From Cryptomeria japonica (taxonomy: Eukaryota; Streptophyta; Pinopsida; Cupressales; Cupressaceae), in the NCBI RefSeq assembly GCF_030272615.1, contig NC_081414.1:662294438-662358437 (forward strand): a stretch of DNA of 64,000 nucleotides, written 5' to 3'. This document shows positions 1 through 10,334 of the stretch, piece after piece. Every line of letters starts with the position of its first letter. Position 1 is the first letter of the stretch. A program made the position numbers and the translations under genes. Below the pieces are notes generated by a model. The model was not told the DNA's origin. It saw only the letters and a list, made by a program, of their open reading frames with translations, and searched no databases.

Positions 1-510
1 ACTACTAGGATGTATTGTGTCCAATAGGGGGTGAAGATCGACCTTGAAAAAGTGAAATCTATAAACCTCATTCGTTGGCCCAAAACCATTAAAGGCATAC
101 AATTGTGCTTTGGACAAATCAATTTCCAAGGAGATTTGTGTAAAACATTGTTGCAAAGACAAAAATCTATTATAAATGCTTAAAATTGGGCTAGTTATCA
201 GTTGGGACAAAGAACCATGTGAGTCCTTCAAATAAATCAAAAGGCCTTTAAAGAAGCATTAATATTGGCTAGCCCGTACTACACCAGGCCTTTTCAGTTG
301 TTCTCCTTTGCCTCGTATTACGCCATAGCTCTAGTCTTATTGCATAATAACAAGGAAAGTTTCCAACAATCTACTGCATTCTTTGCTATGTTCTTATAAG
401 GTGTTGAATTGAAGTACTCTATTATGGAGAAACATGCTTATTCACTTATCAAAGTTGTCAATAATTTCAGGCAAATAGATATGCATTGTCACGTTGTTTG
501 TACTACTATA
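1..510 (+). pseudogene. Ty3/gypsy RT-RNase H remnant
   Basis: Degenerate pol fragment of a Ty3/gypsy (Tat-like) retrotransposon, open to the left edge of the window. In broken frames one reads the RT thumb/connection signature around WPKTIK, where active elements have a proline-rich linker before FLG.INF, and then the RNase H start SPYYTRPFQLFSFAS followed by LKYSIMEKHAYSLIK. In intact elements this corresponds to the segment where the strand-transfer substrate is degraded during cDNA synthesis. Several in-frame stops and shifts show it is dead. The sequence after about 510 may continue the same element as unrecognisable polyprotein to about 900. Sure of the family, unsure of the exact edges. 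Confidence 0.7.
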
Positions 511-1672
511 TAAAATGAAGCCTTAGACTGAAATATGCCATTGGGGATGTTAGATGATATATCATTGGTTTCATACATGGTCTACCCTTTTTGTTTAAAG
601 GAGGTTGTTAGTTCTCAGTTGTGGTAAACTAGTACACTGAAGCTTAATATTGGAGCTCTCTTGTGCACAGGGCATGGTTTATTGTCGAAATAGGTTGTGA
701 AAATTCATGTCTTTCTAATTGTCCTATGATGAAACCTTAGGAAATATCCCCATCATCTTTGCAGAGCCTAAAGGAGGAGAAGATATCCTTTCCTATGAAT
801 TGGTCCAAAGTTGTCTCTGCCTGATCATAAGTTGTAGGCCTGATTACTTAAGTTCCCCTGGGGCTTAGGTCAGGCTTTTCTTTAGAGTGTTGGGAGTATG
901 TTGTTGTGGGAGCCAACACATTGAATAATGGAAATTGTGAAAATGCAAGTACAGCATAGTGAATTCTTTGAGCCAATGCTAACTTTCAAGAGGCCCTAAA
1001 GAGAAATACAAATGTCAAAAATGTCAAACACGTGTGAAAACATTGTTTATTCTATATGATCTAGGAAAGAATCTTTGTAAGAGTATTTAATGGTAAAAAT
1101 GCCTTATAAGCCCTAATTTGGCTTTAAATAGTTTTTTCTACCAACATTTGATAGTGGATTATGAGAGTCATTACAACCCATTATCACTGATTCATGTTTG
1201 ATGATGTCACACTGCATTTTCTGTAGGCTAGTTTAGACTGCAAAACTATTTATTGTATTTTCGTACCAGTGTTCAAATGAAGTTCATATCAAGCACCCAG
1301 GAAAGAAAAATGCCATTCTAACATGGTTAAACCAGCTTTAGGGAAATTACACTACAAGAGGCATCTTCCATGTTGAAATTCCTTTCCAAGGCACACGAGC
1401 TGCACTTTGGTGTTGAATCAATAAAGATATCTCTCTCCATTTCATTCTTATACCCTTCTTAAGACTTATAAAATGGGATTCAATATAAAAATTCCCCATC
1501 CTTGTATACTAAATAATGAGATGTACCATGGACACAACAAATTGAGATGGCTAATCATTTAACTACATTATGTTGAACTGTTGAACTGATTTTTCAGAAA
1601 TAAGGTGCTTTATTTGAGGATGTAAGATTTTATTGTGTTTTCCCAGACTTCTAATACTATATATGCATGCAG
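511..1672. other. No gene seen; decayed or intron-like DNA
   Basis: No convincing coding frame. The first part may be further decay of the gypsy remnant. The last 60 bases have the look of an intron 3' end: a T/C-rich run, a ctaat branch-like site and atgcatgcag before the exon candidate at 1673. Confidence 0.4.
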
Positions 1673-1776
1673 GACTTGTAGTTCTGATGGTTCAAGGTAG
1701 GTTTATGAGAAAAGAAGTTGAGATCAATCAGAACCAGTTTCTCAGATTGCTCAAGCACTTGGATGTCCAAATGGAG
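1673..1776 (+). CDS. Candidate internal exon, unidentified host gene
   Basis: A 104-bp segment bounded by a good acceptor (tgcatgcag/GA) and a good donor (GAG/gtaatt). One frame is open throughout: two bases complete a split codon, then 34 codons follow, ending in phase 0. The peptide starts LVVLMVQGRFMRKEVEINQ and ends LKHLDVQME; it is mixed and not low complexity. I do not recognise the family. It could be joined in phase to the exon candidates at 27079 and 27215, which also read in phase 0. The alternative is that this is an old element fragment with chance splice-like borders. RNA evidence would decide. Confidence 0.4.
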
Positions 1777-2188
1777 GTAATTTGTTTATGTGCAATAGTT
1801 GTAACTTATTTCATATTAATGCAATAAAAATTGAAATGTTATTTTTTAATTCTTTAGGTAAAGTTCTAATAAATTACTCCGCTAGAGCTACTTATTATGT
1901 TTTCTTAAATCAAGTAAAATCTGAAAACATTTTATTCCAGAATCAATTATATGTATTACTATTCATATATCTTCAATTGAGTTTGTCGCTATGATGGTAT
2001 CTAGCTTTTAGGATTTTGTGTAGAAGTCATCATTCTCATTTTGAGTTCGAAGATTTGATGTGAGCTTGAGTAAACCACTGGTTACAGAACAAAAGAATGC
2101 TATATGTTTAGAGTTACATTAAATAGGGCATGTAATTGATCAGCCACACAAGATTTCTAGTTATTCATGAGCACAACTGCAAGGCTAC

Positions 2189-2247
2189 GACTCGAACCTA
2201 GGACCTTCCAGCACGGACCAGCTAGGACTCGAACCTAGGACCTTCCA
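2189..2247. repeat. 22-bp direct repeat of tRNA T-arm
   Basis: The 22 bases at 2189-2210 recur exactly at 2226-2247. They contain the complement of the B-box/T-arm of the tRNA-like sequence at 2215-2285, so the second acceptor/T-arm half looks partially duplicated next to it. Confidence 0.75.
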
Positions 2248-2285
2248 TACGCTGCTGGAGTGCTCTACCACTGAGCTACTGGCCC
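2215..2285 (-). tRNA. Degenerate tRNA-like sequence
   Basis: On the minus strand 71 bases fold as a tRNA cloverleaf. The 7-bp acceptor is GGGCCAG/CTGGTCC with one G-U. Next come TA, the D-arm GCTC-AGTGGTA-GAGC (A-box), an anticodon stem with four of five pairs and an irregular 8-base loop, a short variable loop, and a perfect 5-bp T-arm CTAGG-TTCGAGT-CCTAG (B-box). The odd anticodon loop makes the anticodon uncertain, so it is probably a pseudo-tRNA or the head of a tRNA-derived SINE. No A-rich SINE tail is obvious downstream on the minus strand. Confidence 0.55.
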
Positions 2286-2339
2286 CTCTTGGACCAGTCC
2301 ATCGTCAGTCCGGGTGTGGCTGTATCATTTCATAAATTA

Positions 2340-3149
2340 GGCTTGCACTAAGAAGGTGTATGGCATATGACTTGAGCACTAACAATTAATCTTTTTTTCT
2401 CTCCCAAATTTGTGAAATGATACTGTTTTTGAGTTTTAAAAAGTATGAGTATGCTTTTGACTCGATGAAATTATATTGTATTTCTCAGCATACTCAGTAA
2501 TTTTTCTAGAAGTTTATTTTGCTACTCTAAAACCAAATTTTAAACAAAGCCATAGATTAAACAGTTTCCATTTTTCTTATACAAATTACAAGGGTAGAGA
2601 TTAATATCTTCAATTTTTTATTTATTTTTTGGATGAAAATACTAGATGTTAAAACATATGCATAAAAACACATAGCTAAATACTCCAAAAAGTGGGCAGA
2701 ATGGATCATGCCTTAAAGTCAAAGTTGCAGCAGTAGGAACCACAAAACACAAACGTGGCAAAGCCATAAATGAAGCAGCCATGACCTCAAAAGGAAACAA
2801 CTCTTACAAAATCAGATGATTATAAAAAGAAACATTGAGTTTCTAGAGCAATATCAAAAGTTCAAGGGGATGCATGGTCCCCAAGATAATTTCTAGCCTA
2901 GAAGATCACATTCACCATCCATTGGCTCTATTGCTTCATGCACATTATGCTAATTGTTTCTAGTCAAAGAATTCAAAAGCTGATGCCAAGGGAAGTTACC
3001 TTGATCAAGAGGCGCCCATCCTTGTTATTGAGTGGAGGTGGAAGAGTGATGTAGTCGTGGAGGCAAGCAGGGGGGGTGGGGGAAGGGGGGATAGGGGTTC
3101 AATCAAATTGTTGTCGTGTAGGTGGTGGCCCTTTGATGGCTTTCTTGAT
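2340..3149. other. No gene seen
   Basis: AT-rich sequence with no supported feature apart from a short G-rich run near 3067-3090. Confidence 0.4.
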
Positions 3150-3276
3150 GGCTATCAACATATCTCAAATGGTTGTCTCCTAGATGATTAGGGAGGGTGG
3201 CATGATTGCCACAATGCAAGTAGGATTCCCACAATGGCCAATAAGGCTTTGGAGATATTGAAGCTCCTATGCAAGC
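3150..3276 (+). pseudogene. Ty1/copia pol fragment, left of insertion
   Basis: Weak, broken coding remnant ending in the peptide DIEAPMQ at 3255-3275. It fits the conserved copia integrase start (D.CGPMQ, just before the YF.L.IDDYS block). The matching right part begins at 5425 with YFMLLIDDYSKMM. The two parts join in frame, apart from one stop codon, if the insertion 3277-5419 and one copy of its 5-bp flank are removed. On its own this piece would not be recognisable; the call rests on that junction. Confidence 0.5.
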
Positions 3277-4590
3277 TGTTGATGTGTTTTTTATGCACAT
3301 GCAAACATAGAATAAAATACCAAGGTATCTTATCCTCTTTTGAACAAAGTTACTCAAATGCTGAAGATTCGCCTAAGGATCACTTGAGATAACTCCAAGG
3401 TTCTTAAATGTCGGGTCACGACGTGTAGATAAGCACAGTGGTTTGATGTGATTATGTTGGAATCACAAGGGGACTTACATTCGAATACTTGAACGTTTGA
3501 ATTATGAAACTTAGATCCTAACTACTTGCTTGGAGAATTAAAAAAAGGCAAAAGATGTAGGGTTTAGAAAGACTGCAGTAGTCCTAAGAATGTAAAATAA
3601 GAGTGAATAAATGGAATCCTACTGGGCGGGGTCTTATCATCAAACTGAACAATTTGACACAAGCTCAGTGCAATCTTCTAAGGTGCAACTCAAATATGTT
3701 GAAATCATTATCATCAAACAATGATTATCATTCAAGTTAATGCATAAACAATGGACGTATAACAATTTGAAGTTAAGCTCATATCATTCTAGTTGACCAC
3801 ACAAGGCACACTTCAATCAACAAGAGGCTAGTGGTATGGACTAAACATATTCCACACAAATGCATTCAACAAATTCCTTCATTCAATCTAATCAACATGA
3901 AAGCAAATGAATTGAGAAGTAGAGACCATGCGACTTGTTGAAATAACACATTAATTCACCTTAACTTCGATGAAAAGAGTATCTCCATTTACAAGTCTTA
4001 ACAACAATTCCTCCTCCTCCTTATCTAACTTATATTCTATCTTCTAATCTATCTATTCTTGGACTGCACACTATTCTATTCTTCTATTCTATTAACCTTT
4101 ACAAATGAAGAGCTTGAGCTTTATATAGAGAGCTCATTACAACGAATGGCCAGGATCAAACCCGATCAATGGCCGAAATTTTACAATGAAAACCCTAATT
4201 AGGGTTTGTTACAACAAACTTTATTCTAGCCAATGAAATAATTACATTCAAGTTTAATATTGAATTTGAACCAATAGGAAACAAGGGTAGGTGCCTCGAA
4301 GTTTGTGTTTTCATATGATGAGCTTGGTTCATTGAATCAAGACATGCTGAGTTGGAACTTCTCTAATTGGTTTTTGGTGACTAGGACGCCATCTCATCTT
4401 GCACTTGTAGATTGGATTCATCATCATGAATGAGTATTGAATAACATTTCTTGATACTCAACATTATCCATCTTCAACAGTGATGATGATGATCTTCTAA
4501 CTTTGATTAACTCTTCTAACACTATCCTCTTGAATGTCTCAATCATGGAGGTGCAAGGTGTAGACGTTGACTTCCTCTTAGTTTTGGATC
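3277..4590 (-). repeat. LTR 3' portion, inverted arm A
   Basis: On the minus strand this runs from an upstream LTR region through a TATA-like stretch (plus-strand ctttatatagag near 4120) to the LTR end at 3277. It matches, block by block, 19290-20553 of the solo LTR. Shared blocks are the aaccctaattagggtttt stretch near 4190-4208 and the conserved LTR tail from 3480 down to 3277. The left limit near 4590 is approximate. Confidence 0.7.
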
Positions 4591-4619
4591 TTGTGACTAC
4601 CTTGGAATGAGCCCTTGAT

Positions 4620-5419
4620 GTCTACTAGTAAGTAGAATAGAATAGCAATTAGAGTAGAGTAGGAGGAGAAGGCAAGAGATTGTTGCCCAAAATTGTAAAT
4701 AAACTTCACTTTTCATTGAAGTTGTGGTGAAATGTGTTGTTTCTTGCAATACGCATGGTTTCTTGTTGGATCTTCATGTTAGATGGTAAATAATTAGATT
4801 GAATGAAAGGAATTTGTTGAATGTACTTGTGTGGAATCCTTTAGTCCATACCACTATCCTCTTACTGATTGTGAGCGTGCCTTGTGTGGTCAACTGGATT
4901 GATACGAGCCTAACTTCAAATTGTTCTACACTCATTGCTTATGCATTAACTTGAATGGTGATCATTGTGTAATGGTATTGATTCGAACATCTTCAAAACT
5001 CCCTTAGAAGATTGCACTGAGCTGGTGTCGAATTGCTCAGTTTGATGGTTAGACCTAGCCCAGTAGGACTCCACCTAGTCATTCATCTATATTCTTACAT
5101 TCTAGGTACTAGAATAGATTCTCTAAACCCTATGCTTTTGATACTTCTTTATCTCCCAGTGAGTAGTAGATAGGACTCAAGTTACAACAAATCAAACACT
5201 TAGGCATTCGAATGTAAGTCCCTTTGTGAATCCAGCATAATCACATCACACCAACAAAGCTTATCCACACGTAGAGACCCTACATATAAGAACCTTGGAG
5301 TTATTTCGATTGATCCTTAGGCAAACCTTCAACATTCGAATAACTTTGTTCAAGAGAGGATAAGATACTTTTTTGGGATTTTATTCTGTGTCTGCATGTG
5401 CATAAAAAACACATCAACA
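4620..5419 (+). repeat. LTR 3' portion, inverted arm B
   Basis: Starts at a block containing agaatagcaattagagtag, shared with 19780-19800, and runs to the LTR end CACATCAACA. It is the inverted partner of about 3277-4110, so the two arms could form a hairpin of roughly 800 bp with a loop of about 500 bp. Confidence 0.7.
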
Positions 5420-5424
5420 CAAGG

Positions 5425-6105
5425 TTAGTGCTATTTCATGTTGTTAATTGATGACTATTCCAAGATGATGTGCTTAGCCTTTCTCAAATAAAAATCTGAA
5501 GCAATTGAGAAATTTAAGGCATTCAAAGCCTTAGTGGAAAATGAAAAAGGGCTGAAAATCAAGTGCCTTAGATCTGACAAAGGAAAATTTACCTCAAATG
5601 ATTTTGACGAATATTGTGAAAGACATGGGATAAGTAGACAATATTCCGCTGCAAGTACTCACAACAAAATGGAGTAGTTGAAAGAAAGAATAGAACCTTT
5701 CAAGGTATGGCAAGCTCCATGCTCAATGAATCCAAGTTAGATGACACTTTTTGAAAAGAAGTGGTTCGTACAATTGTATACATTTCCAACCGAGCACAAA
5801 TCAGGGTAAATAACAACAAAACTCTTAATGAAATTTGGAAAGGAAGGCCTGCATGAGTAATTATTTCAAGGTTTTGGGATCCAAATGCTACTTAAGAAGG
5901 GACAAGGAAGATTTAGGAAAATTTGATTCGAAAAGTGATGAAGGTATCTTCCTTGGATATTCCACAAGAAGCAAAGCTTACATGTGCTATAACAAGAGAT
6001 TGCATATAGTTGTTGAATGTACGAATGTGAGGGTTGACAAAGAAAAGCATCTAAAGGAAATGGCACAAGATAATGTCTACAATATGCCTTTGATAGCAAA
6101 ATAGG
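5425..6105 (+). pseudogene. Ty1/copia integrase fragment
   Basis: Integrase core and C-terminal part of a copia retrotransposon, which joins cDNA to the chromosome. Visible in broken frames are YFMLLIDDYSKMM, the second catalytic Asp block LRSDKGKFTS (about 5568-5597), and the catalytic Glu block QNGVVERKNRT near 5666-5698. An 89-codon open stretch (5835-6104) reads GSKCYLRRDKEDLGKFDSKS and then GIFLGYSTRSKAY, the usual copia integrase tail. In-frame stops (for instance after FLK near 5490) make it inactive. RT and RNase H are not found downstream; the sequence passes into an unrelated repeat at about 6205. Confidence 0.8.
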
Positions 6106-6204
6106 AGGTGACCAAGCCAAGGCTTGGCTAATTGGAAAGGATAAGTATTTCAACCTATTTGGCATTAATAGAGATAGGAAGGCCTGCATAGGATCTTATC
6201 AATT

Positions 6205-6730
6205 GGTAAAAGGGGCATACCTATATGGTCATATTACAATAATATTGTACATAAATTAGCATGTATAGTTTCTTTTGGGATCAATACCTAAATCTTTTTA
6301 AGGAAAATGATTTCTTGCCTTGTTCCAAGAGCAAAATTTAAATGAATTCCAGCATCTTTGAGCAAGGACGTATGACCACCACATAATATGTGTCTAAGTC
6401 TCTTGTGATGTGTACTTATGCAAAAGATGAAAAGGTGAAAGTTAATGAGTATGTTCTATGATTGAATCACTTGAAAGCTTGATATGCCAAGCTAGCCAAG
6501 GCCCCAAATCCGAAATGATGAAATGAATTAGAGCTGACTATAAGATTCAACACAAGTCGTCCTTTGTGTTGTTGTTCTCTTAGGGAAAAAGGGTTAAAAT
6601 GATGCCCCCTCAAAACCGACTGTCTTAGTAGTTAGGACCAAACGTTAAATGTTCTACCTAGGGAAAATGATTAAGGCATATTAAAAATGACAGCAAATGT
6701 GGGTGATTGGGTGGTCAGGCTTTACAACAC
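6205..6730 (+). repeat. Dispersed/tandem repeat R1, first copy
   Basis: This stretch is found again in pieces at 8405-8548, 23026-23097 and 24832-25488, in the same order. Its right half (6548-6730) is one unit of the ~175-bp repeat that occurs three times at 24963-25488. No coding frame is seen. The second copy is the substrate into which element G1 and two smaller elements inserted. Confidence 0.7.
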
Positions 6731-7272
6731 TGTTAGAATATTAATCTTTACTTGGTAAAGGTTAATTATTTATTTGTATTAACTATTATGTTAGGAGGTT
6801 CCTTTGGAATCTCTACATGTCCTTTGTCATTTTGAGTCATCTCACGCGTGTGTGGATGACTCATTTTCTTTTATTTCCTTTATTAAGGAATATTAGTTGT
6901 CTCCTCCTTAAGAGGATCTTGACACATTGCACACACACATTATGAATGGTGGCGTTCATAGAGTTGGACGTTACAAAGTAATTCCTCTCCTCATCTCTAT
7001 TTAAGAGATGCTTATCGTCTCATTCTTCACAAGTATTTGTAATAAGCTACTTGTTTAAGCTCTCTCTCTCTCTCTCTCTCTCTTAGGCTATTGCCTTCCA
7101 TTCATAATTCTTAAGGGGTTTTTTCTTTTCTTTTTCCCCTTTCAAAATCTCTTGTGTCTCCTCTCCTATTTGGTGATTGCTCAACTCAAGTTGATCTTCA
7201 TTCTTGGTAACATTGCTTCAATCAACAAACTTCTTGGATTATTTTTCATTTTTTGCTCTTATTTTCCTTTCA
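6731..7272 (+). repeat. Left LTR of the short copia-like element
   Basis: TG...CA termini, 542 bp, containing a (CT)n run at 7060-7083. Its last 200 bases recur at 8080-8280. Confidence 0.7.
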
Positions 7273-7273
7273 T

Positions 7274-7290
7274 TGTATCAGAGCAGGTTA
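7274..7290 (+). other. tRNA-iMet-type primer-binding site
   Basis: tgtatcagagcaggtta directly after the LTR end. It matches the complement of the plant initiator tRNA-Met 3' end except for small gaps. Confidence 0.7.
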
Positions 7291-7475
7291 CCTTGTCTTG
7301 TGAGCTCACCTTTGGAAGCACTCTTTAAGAGAAGAGAAGAGATTTTCACTTGAATATTTATTATTATTTTTTATTTTTTTTGTGCAGGGATCTTTAACTA
7401 TATTTTCAATTTCCAGATCTAGAATGTTTAGTTTAAATCTATTCATTAGATTTGCATGCATAATTTTTTTTCGAA

Positions 7476-7612
7476 GAAAACTTGATCACAAGTTATTTTT
7501 TGGTTTCATTCTAACAGCAAGTTATGTTCAATTGATTGCAAAATTTCAAAGAAAACTCAATCACAAGTTATTTTTTGGTTTCATTCTAACAGCAAGTTAT
7601 GTTCAATTGATT
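7476..7612 (+). repeat. 75-bp-period tandem duplication
   Basis: About 62 bases at 7476-7537 are repeated nearly exactly at 7551-7612, inside the non-coding interior of the short copia-like element. Confidence 0.85.
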
Positions 7613-8059
7613 TCTTTTGCATGCAGATCTAATCAACAAATAGTTTCAATCTTAAACTTTTTTTTAATATATATTTCTGTTAACTCTGAATCTAATTTTT
7701 TGTTAGTATTCTCTTGCAACTATGTTCTCTGCAATTTCATATCTATACTTTATCTTACTGTTATTTTCTGCATAGAACAATCTTAATCTATATTTTGTAT
7801 AAAAGAATCTTTGTTTAATTTATAAATCAAAGTTTTCAAGTTTTCTGTTGTAGCTTATTTCACTTTTATTTTATTGCGATAATTGATAAAGATAGAGAAT
7901 TTCAAGCTGAGATAGGATATATATTTGTTCACATGTGATCCTCTGTTAAAATAAGTGGTGTTGAGAGCTTCCTTTGTTCGCTGCCTCTATTATTCAGTAT
8001 TCAGGCTTTTTGTATAGTTTGAGATAATTTTCACTTCAAAGTTTTTTTTATCTCTGCTC

Positions 8060-8280
8060 TCTTCTTAGCACTATATCAGCTCTCTCTCTCTCTTGTATTT
8101 TTAGGCTATTGCCTTCCATTCATAAGGGATTTTTTCTTTGCTTTTTCCCCTTTCAAAAGCTTATGTCTCCTCTCCTATTTGGTGATTGCTCAACTCAAGT
8201 TGCTTTTCATTCTTTGTAACATTACTTCAATCAACAAACTTTTGGATTATTTTTCATTTTTTGCTCTTATTTTCCTTTCA
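8060..8280 (+). repeat. Truncated right LTR of the short copia-like element
   Basis: Repeats the 3' ~200 bases of the left LTR with substitutions and small deletions. The LTR 5' part is missing, so a deletion has removed it together with much of the interior. Confidence 0.65.
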
Positions 8281-8548
8281 ATCGTGCTTTGTGTCCTTGT
8301 TCTCTTAGGGACAAAGAGTTAAGATGATGCCCCCTCAAAACTGACTACCATTGGAGTTAGGACCAAAGGTTAAATGTTCTACCTAGGTAAAATGATTTAG
8401 GCATATTTACTATTGTACAATAAATGAGCACATATAGTTTCATTTGGGATCACTACATGGATCCTTTTAATGAAAGTGCTTTCTTGCTATGTTCCAAGAC
8501 AAAAACTCAACTAAATTCCAACATCTTTAAGAAAGGAAGTATAACCAC
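8281..8548 (+). repeat. R1 repeat continues
   Basis: 8281-8405 is an R1 ~175-bp unit (tgtgtccttgttctctta and the ttaggaccaaaggttaaatg block). 8405-8548 matches 6205-6366, so a second large R1 copy starts here. It is cut at 8548 by element G1 and resumes at 23021. Confidence 0.7.
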
Positions 8549-8743
8549 TCTTGTCATTTTATGACACCCTTGGTCCATTAGTAAGAACCGATCAAAGATA
8601 CGATCCATGGACCAGCGTTGCCCCAGTTCATCAAAGAGAAAAGAAGAAGAATCATGAAGTGTAAGGTGTTGCCTTGCTCGGAGGAAGTTCCTCCCTTGGC
8701 CTTTTATTCCTTCCCCGCAAGTTCCTTCTCTTGTTTTTCTTCT

Positions 8744-9055
8744 CCGGAACCTCGAGGTTCCGAAGTTCCTTATCTTTGCTGCCTCTCCTTTCTTTTCCCA
8801 AAACTTCGGAACTCCGAGGTTCCAAGGTTCCTTTTTTTCTCCGGACCCCCGAGGTTCCGTAGTTCTTTTCCTTTGTTTCCCTTCTTCCTTCTCGGAACCC
8901 TAAGGTTTCGAAGTTCCTTCCTTAGCTTTTATTTTTTAATTCTTCGGAACCCCGAGGTTCTCTTCTGCTCTCTTTTCTCCTTCCCAGAACCCCGAGGTTT
9001 CGAAGTTCTTTCCTTGTCATCTCTACTTCGGGAGCCCGAATTTCCAAAGTCCCCG
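8744..9055 (+). repeat. Palindrome cluster in G1 5' LTR
   Basis: Seven degenerate copies of GGAACCyCGAGGTTCC, mostly followed by gAAGTTCC, spaced about 40-60 bp. The copy near 8747 is a perfect 16-bp palindrome. The cluster is repeated with changes in the 3' LTR, and two more copies lie at 10200-10260. Confidence 0.8.
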
Positions 9056-9382
9056 GACTTCTTTCCGATTGGCGACACTTCCAGATGGCATGATCAACAC
9101 TCAAAGCTTTAAATGCTTCGACAACTTTTGTGGAGCCACATGGGTGTATTTAATGTTTTTGGCAGGATTTCCATTAGGAGAGGTACAGGGCCATGCTTGT
9201 TGTGGTGACTTATGTCATGTCTGCATACTCTGACTTTGGAAGGTCAATCAATCCACCCTTCTCAGGGTTGCCTTTTTCAGAGTATGGCTAGGTTGCTTGC
9301 ATGCACAGAAGTCAAGTGCATGCACTTGCCTGCACTCTCAGACTGCCATACAAGGGTCATGATCACTCTTGTAACCATTTTT

Positions 9383-9393
9383 CTATTTAAAGG
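9383..9393 (+). promoter_or_regulatory. TATA-like element, G1 5' LTR
   Basis: ctatttaaagg, matching ctatataaagg at the same place in the 3' LTR (22356). This is a likely Pol II promoter of the element, now altered. Confidence 0.5.
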
Positions 9394-10052
9394 CCGTTAA
9401 GCCTCATTGTAAAGGGTTCTCTCCTTGCTGGCTTGAGCTATTCCATGCTCTCCCACTTTTCTTGTATTTATCTTGCATTTATGCAACTGTAAGTTTGGCC
9501 ATTGGCCTTATAATTAATTGAAATCACCATTCTTGCCTTCTTTCAACTTATGTATGTTGTGTATGTTTCCTTACCTTCATTATAGGTGTATGTTTTGTGG
9601 TTCTTCTCTCATATATGTTGTGTTAAATTTATTTCTGAGTGTGACTTGTGGGAAACCTTCTCCCCTCTTGACATTCAGTGGATTCTAACCTTCATACATG
9701 CATTGGGGTCACTCATACAACTGAGGTTTGTGCATCTCCTAGCTGTTTCAGTTAATTCTTTATGTCATTTCAGGTAGGGAGAGAAACAATCTCTTCTTGG
9801 TGCATCACCTCCTTTTGTTTTAAGCATTTATCTCTTCCCTTTACCTCTACAATTTGTTAGGATAGGCCTAGGAGTTAGCTTTGAAGTCTTGAGTTGGTTC
9901 AACACCTGCACCTGGATTGAGAAGGAAGCCGACCTTTTCCAAAGATTCAACCCCCTTGCGCAAGGTCCCACACTTCGGGGTTGTTTCCATATTTCACAAG
10001 GTTGCTGAGTTGATAGCTCAGCAAGGGTGCAAGCTTTTGTGATAACAGTTTT

Positions 10053-10068
10053 TGGCACGCCTAGTGGG
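10053..10068 (+). other. Primer-binding site of G1
   Basis: tggcacgcctagtggg, five bases after the LTR end, begins with TGG as expected for a tRNA CCA end. I could not identify the tRNA with certainty. Confidence 0.5.
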
Positions 10069-10334
10069 ACTTAGTTCGACATACATGCTAAGGATTCAAT
10101 GCTAATTCTTAGTGTTTCAGCCTTTAGAGGCAATCACCTTTCAAGCACTTGGCGACTCTGCTCAAAGTCTAGTTCTTGTTCATACGGAGTTCACAATTGC
10201 AGAACCCCCAGGTTCCAAAGTCGACTACTCCGGAGGTTCGGAACCCCCAGGTTTCGAAGTGCTAAACCTCAGAACCGAGGTCTCTGCTCAACAGGTCCAT
10301 TGCTTGCTCATGACTTGTTGCAGCTCCAGATTTC

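Larger units (their letters stand above)
3277..5419. mobile_element. Insertion with two inverted LTR 3' ends
   Basis: The insertion starts with TGTTGATGTG and ends with CACATCAACA. Both ends are the same LTR 3' terminus in opposite orientation, flanked by near-identical 5-bp sites (caagc at 3272-3276, caagg at 5420-5424). The arms are homologous to the right end of the solo LTR at 15565-20553. A normal LTR element has direct repeats at its ends, so this head-to-head form is unusual. It may be an integrated product of self-integration, or a solo LTR later rearranged by inversion. It splits a copia integrase. Confidence 0.65.
6731..8280 (+). mobile_element. Short copia-like non-autonomous LTR element
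   Basis: Begins TGTTAGAATATT and ends ttttcctttca. The left LTR (6731-7272) is followed by tgtatcagagcaggtta, close to the primer site for initiator tRNA-Met. A shortened right LTR (about 8060-8280) repeats the last ~200 bp of the left one, including the CT-rich tract and the ggctattgccttccattcat block. The ~790 bp between them carry no pol motif. The element interrupts the R1 tandem array between two units. I could not find a clean target duplication. Confidence 0.7.
8549..10047 (+). repeat. 5' LTR of G1
   Basis: Starts tcttgtcattttatgac (the 3' LTR has TGTTGTCATGTTATGAC) and ends gtgataaca. It has a TATA-like ctatttaaagg at 9383 and a cluster of GGAACC/GGTTCC palindromes at 8744-9055. It is nearly collinear with 21426-23020. 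Confidence 0.9.

Noticed and set aside
5866-6189. 107-codon minus-strand frame
   Set aside because: Antisense shadow of the copia integrase tail.
7382-7786. 134-codon frame in the short copia-like element
   Set aside because: Translation of T-rich sequence with a 75-bp duplication; the repeated residues mirror the DNA duplication and no domain is visible.
8618-9112. 164-codon frame in the G1 5' LTR and its counterpart at 21492-22046
   Set aside because: Proline/serine/phenylalanine-rich translation of the palindrome cluster; frames differ between the two LTRs and overlap the LTR promoter region.
9828-10058. Minus-strand frame near the LTR end, also at 22738-23028
   Set aside because: It is present twice only because it lies in the paired LTRs; there is no start context, domain or partner, and it overlaps the LTR end.
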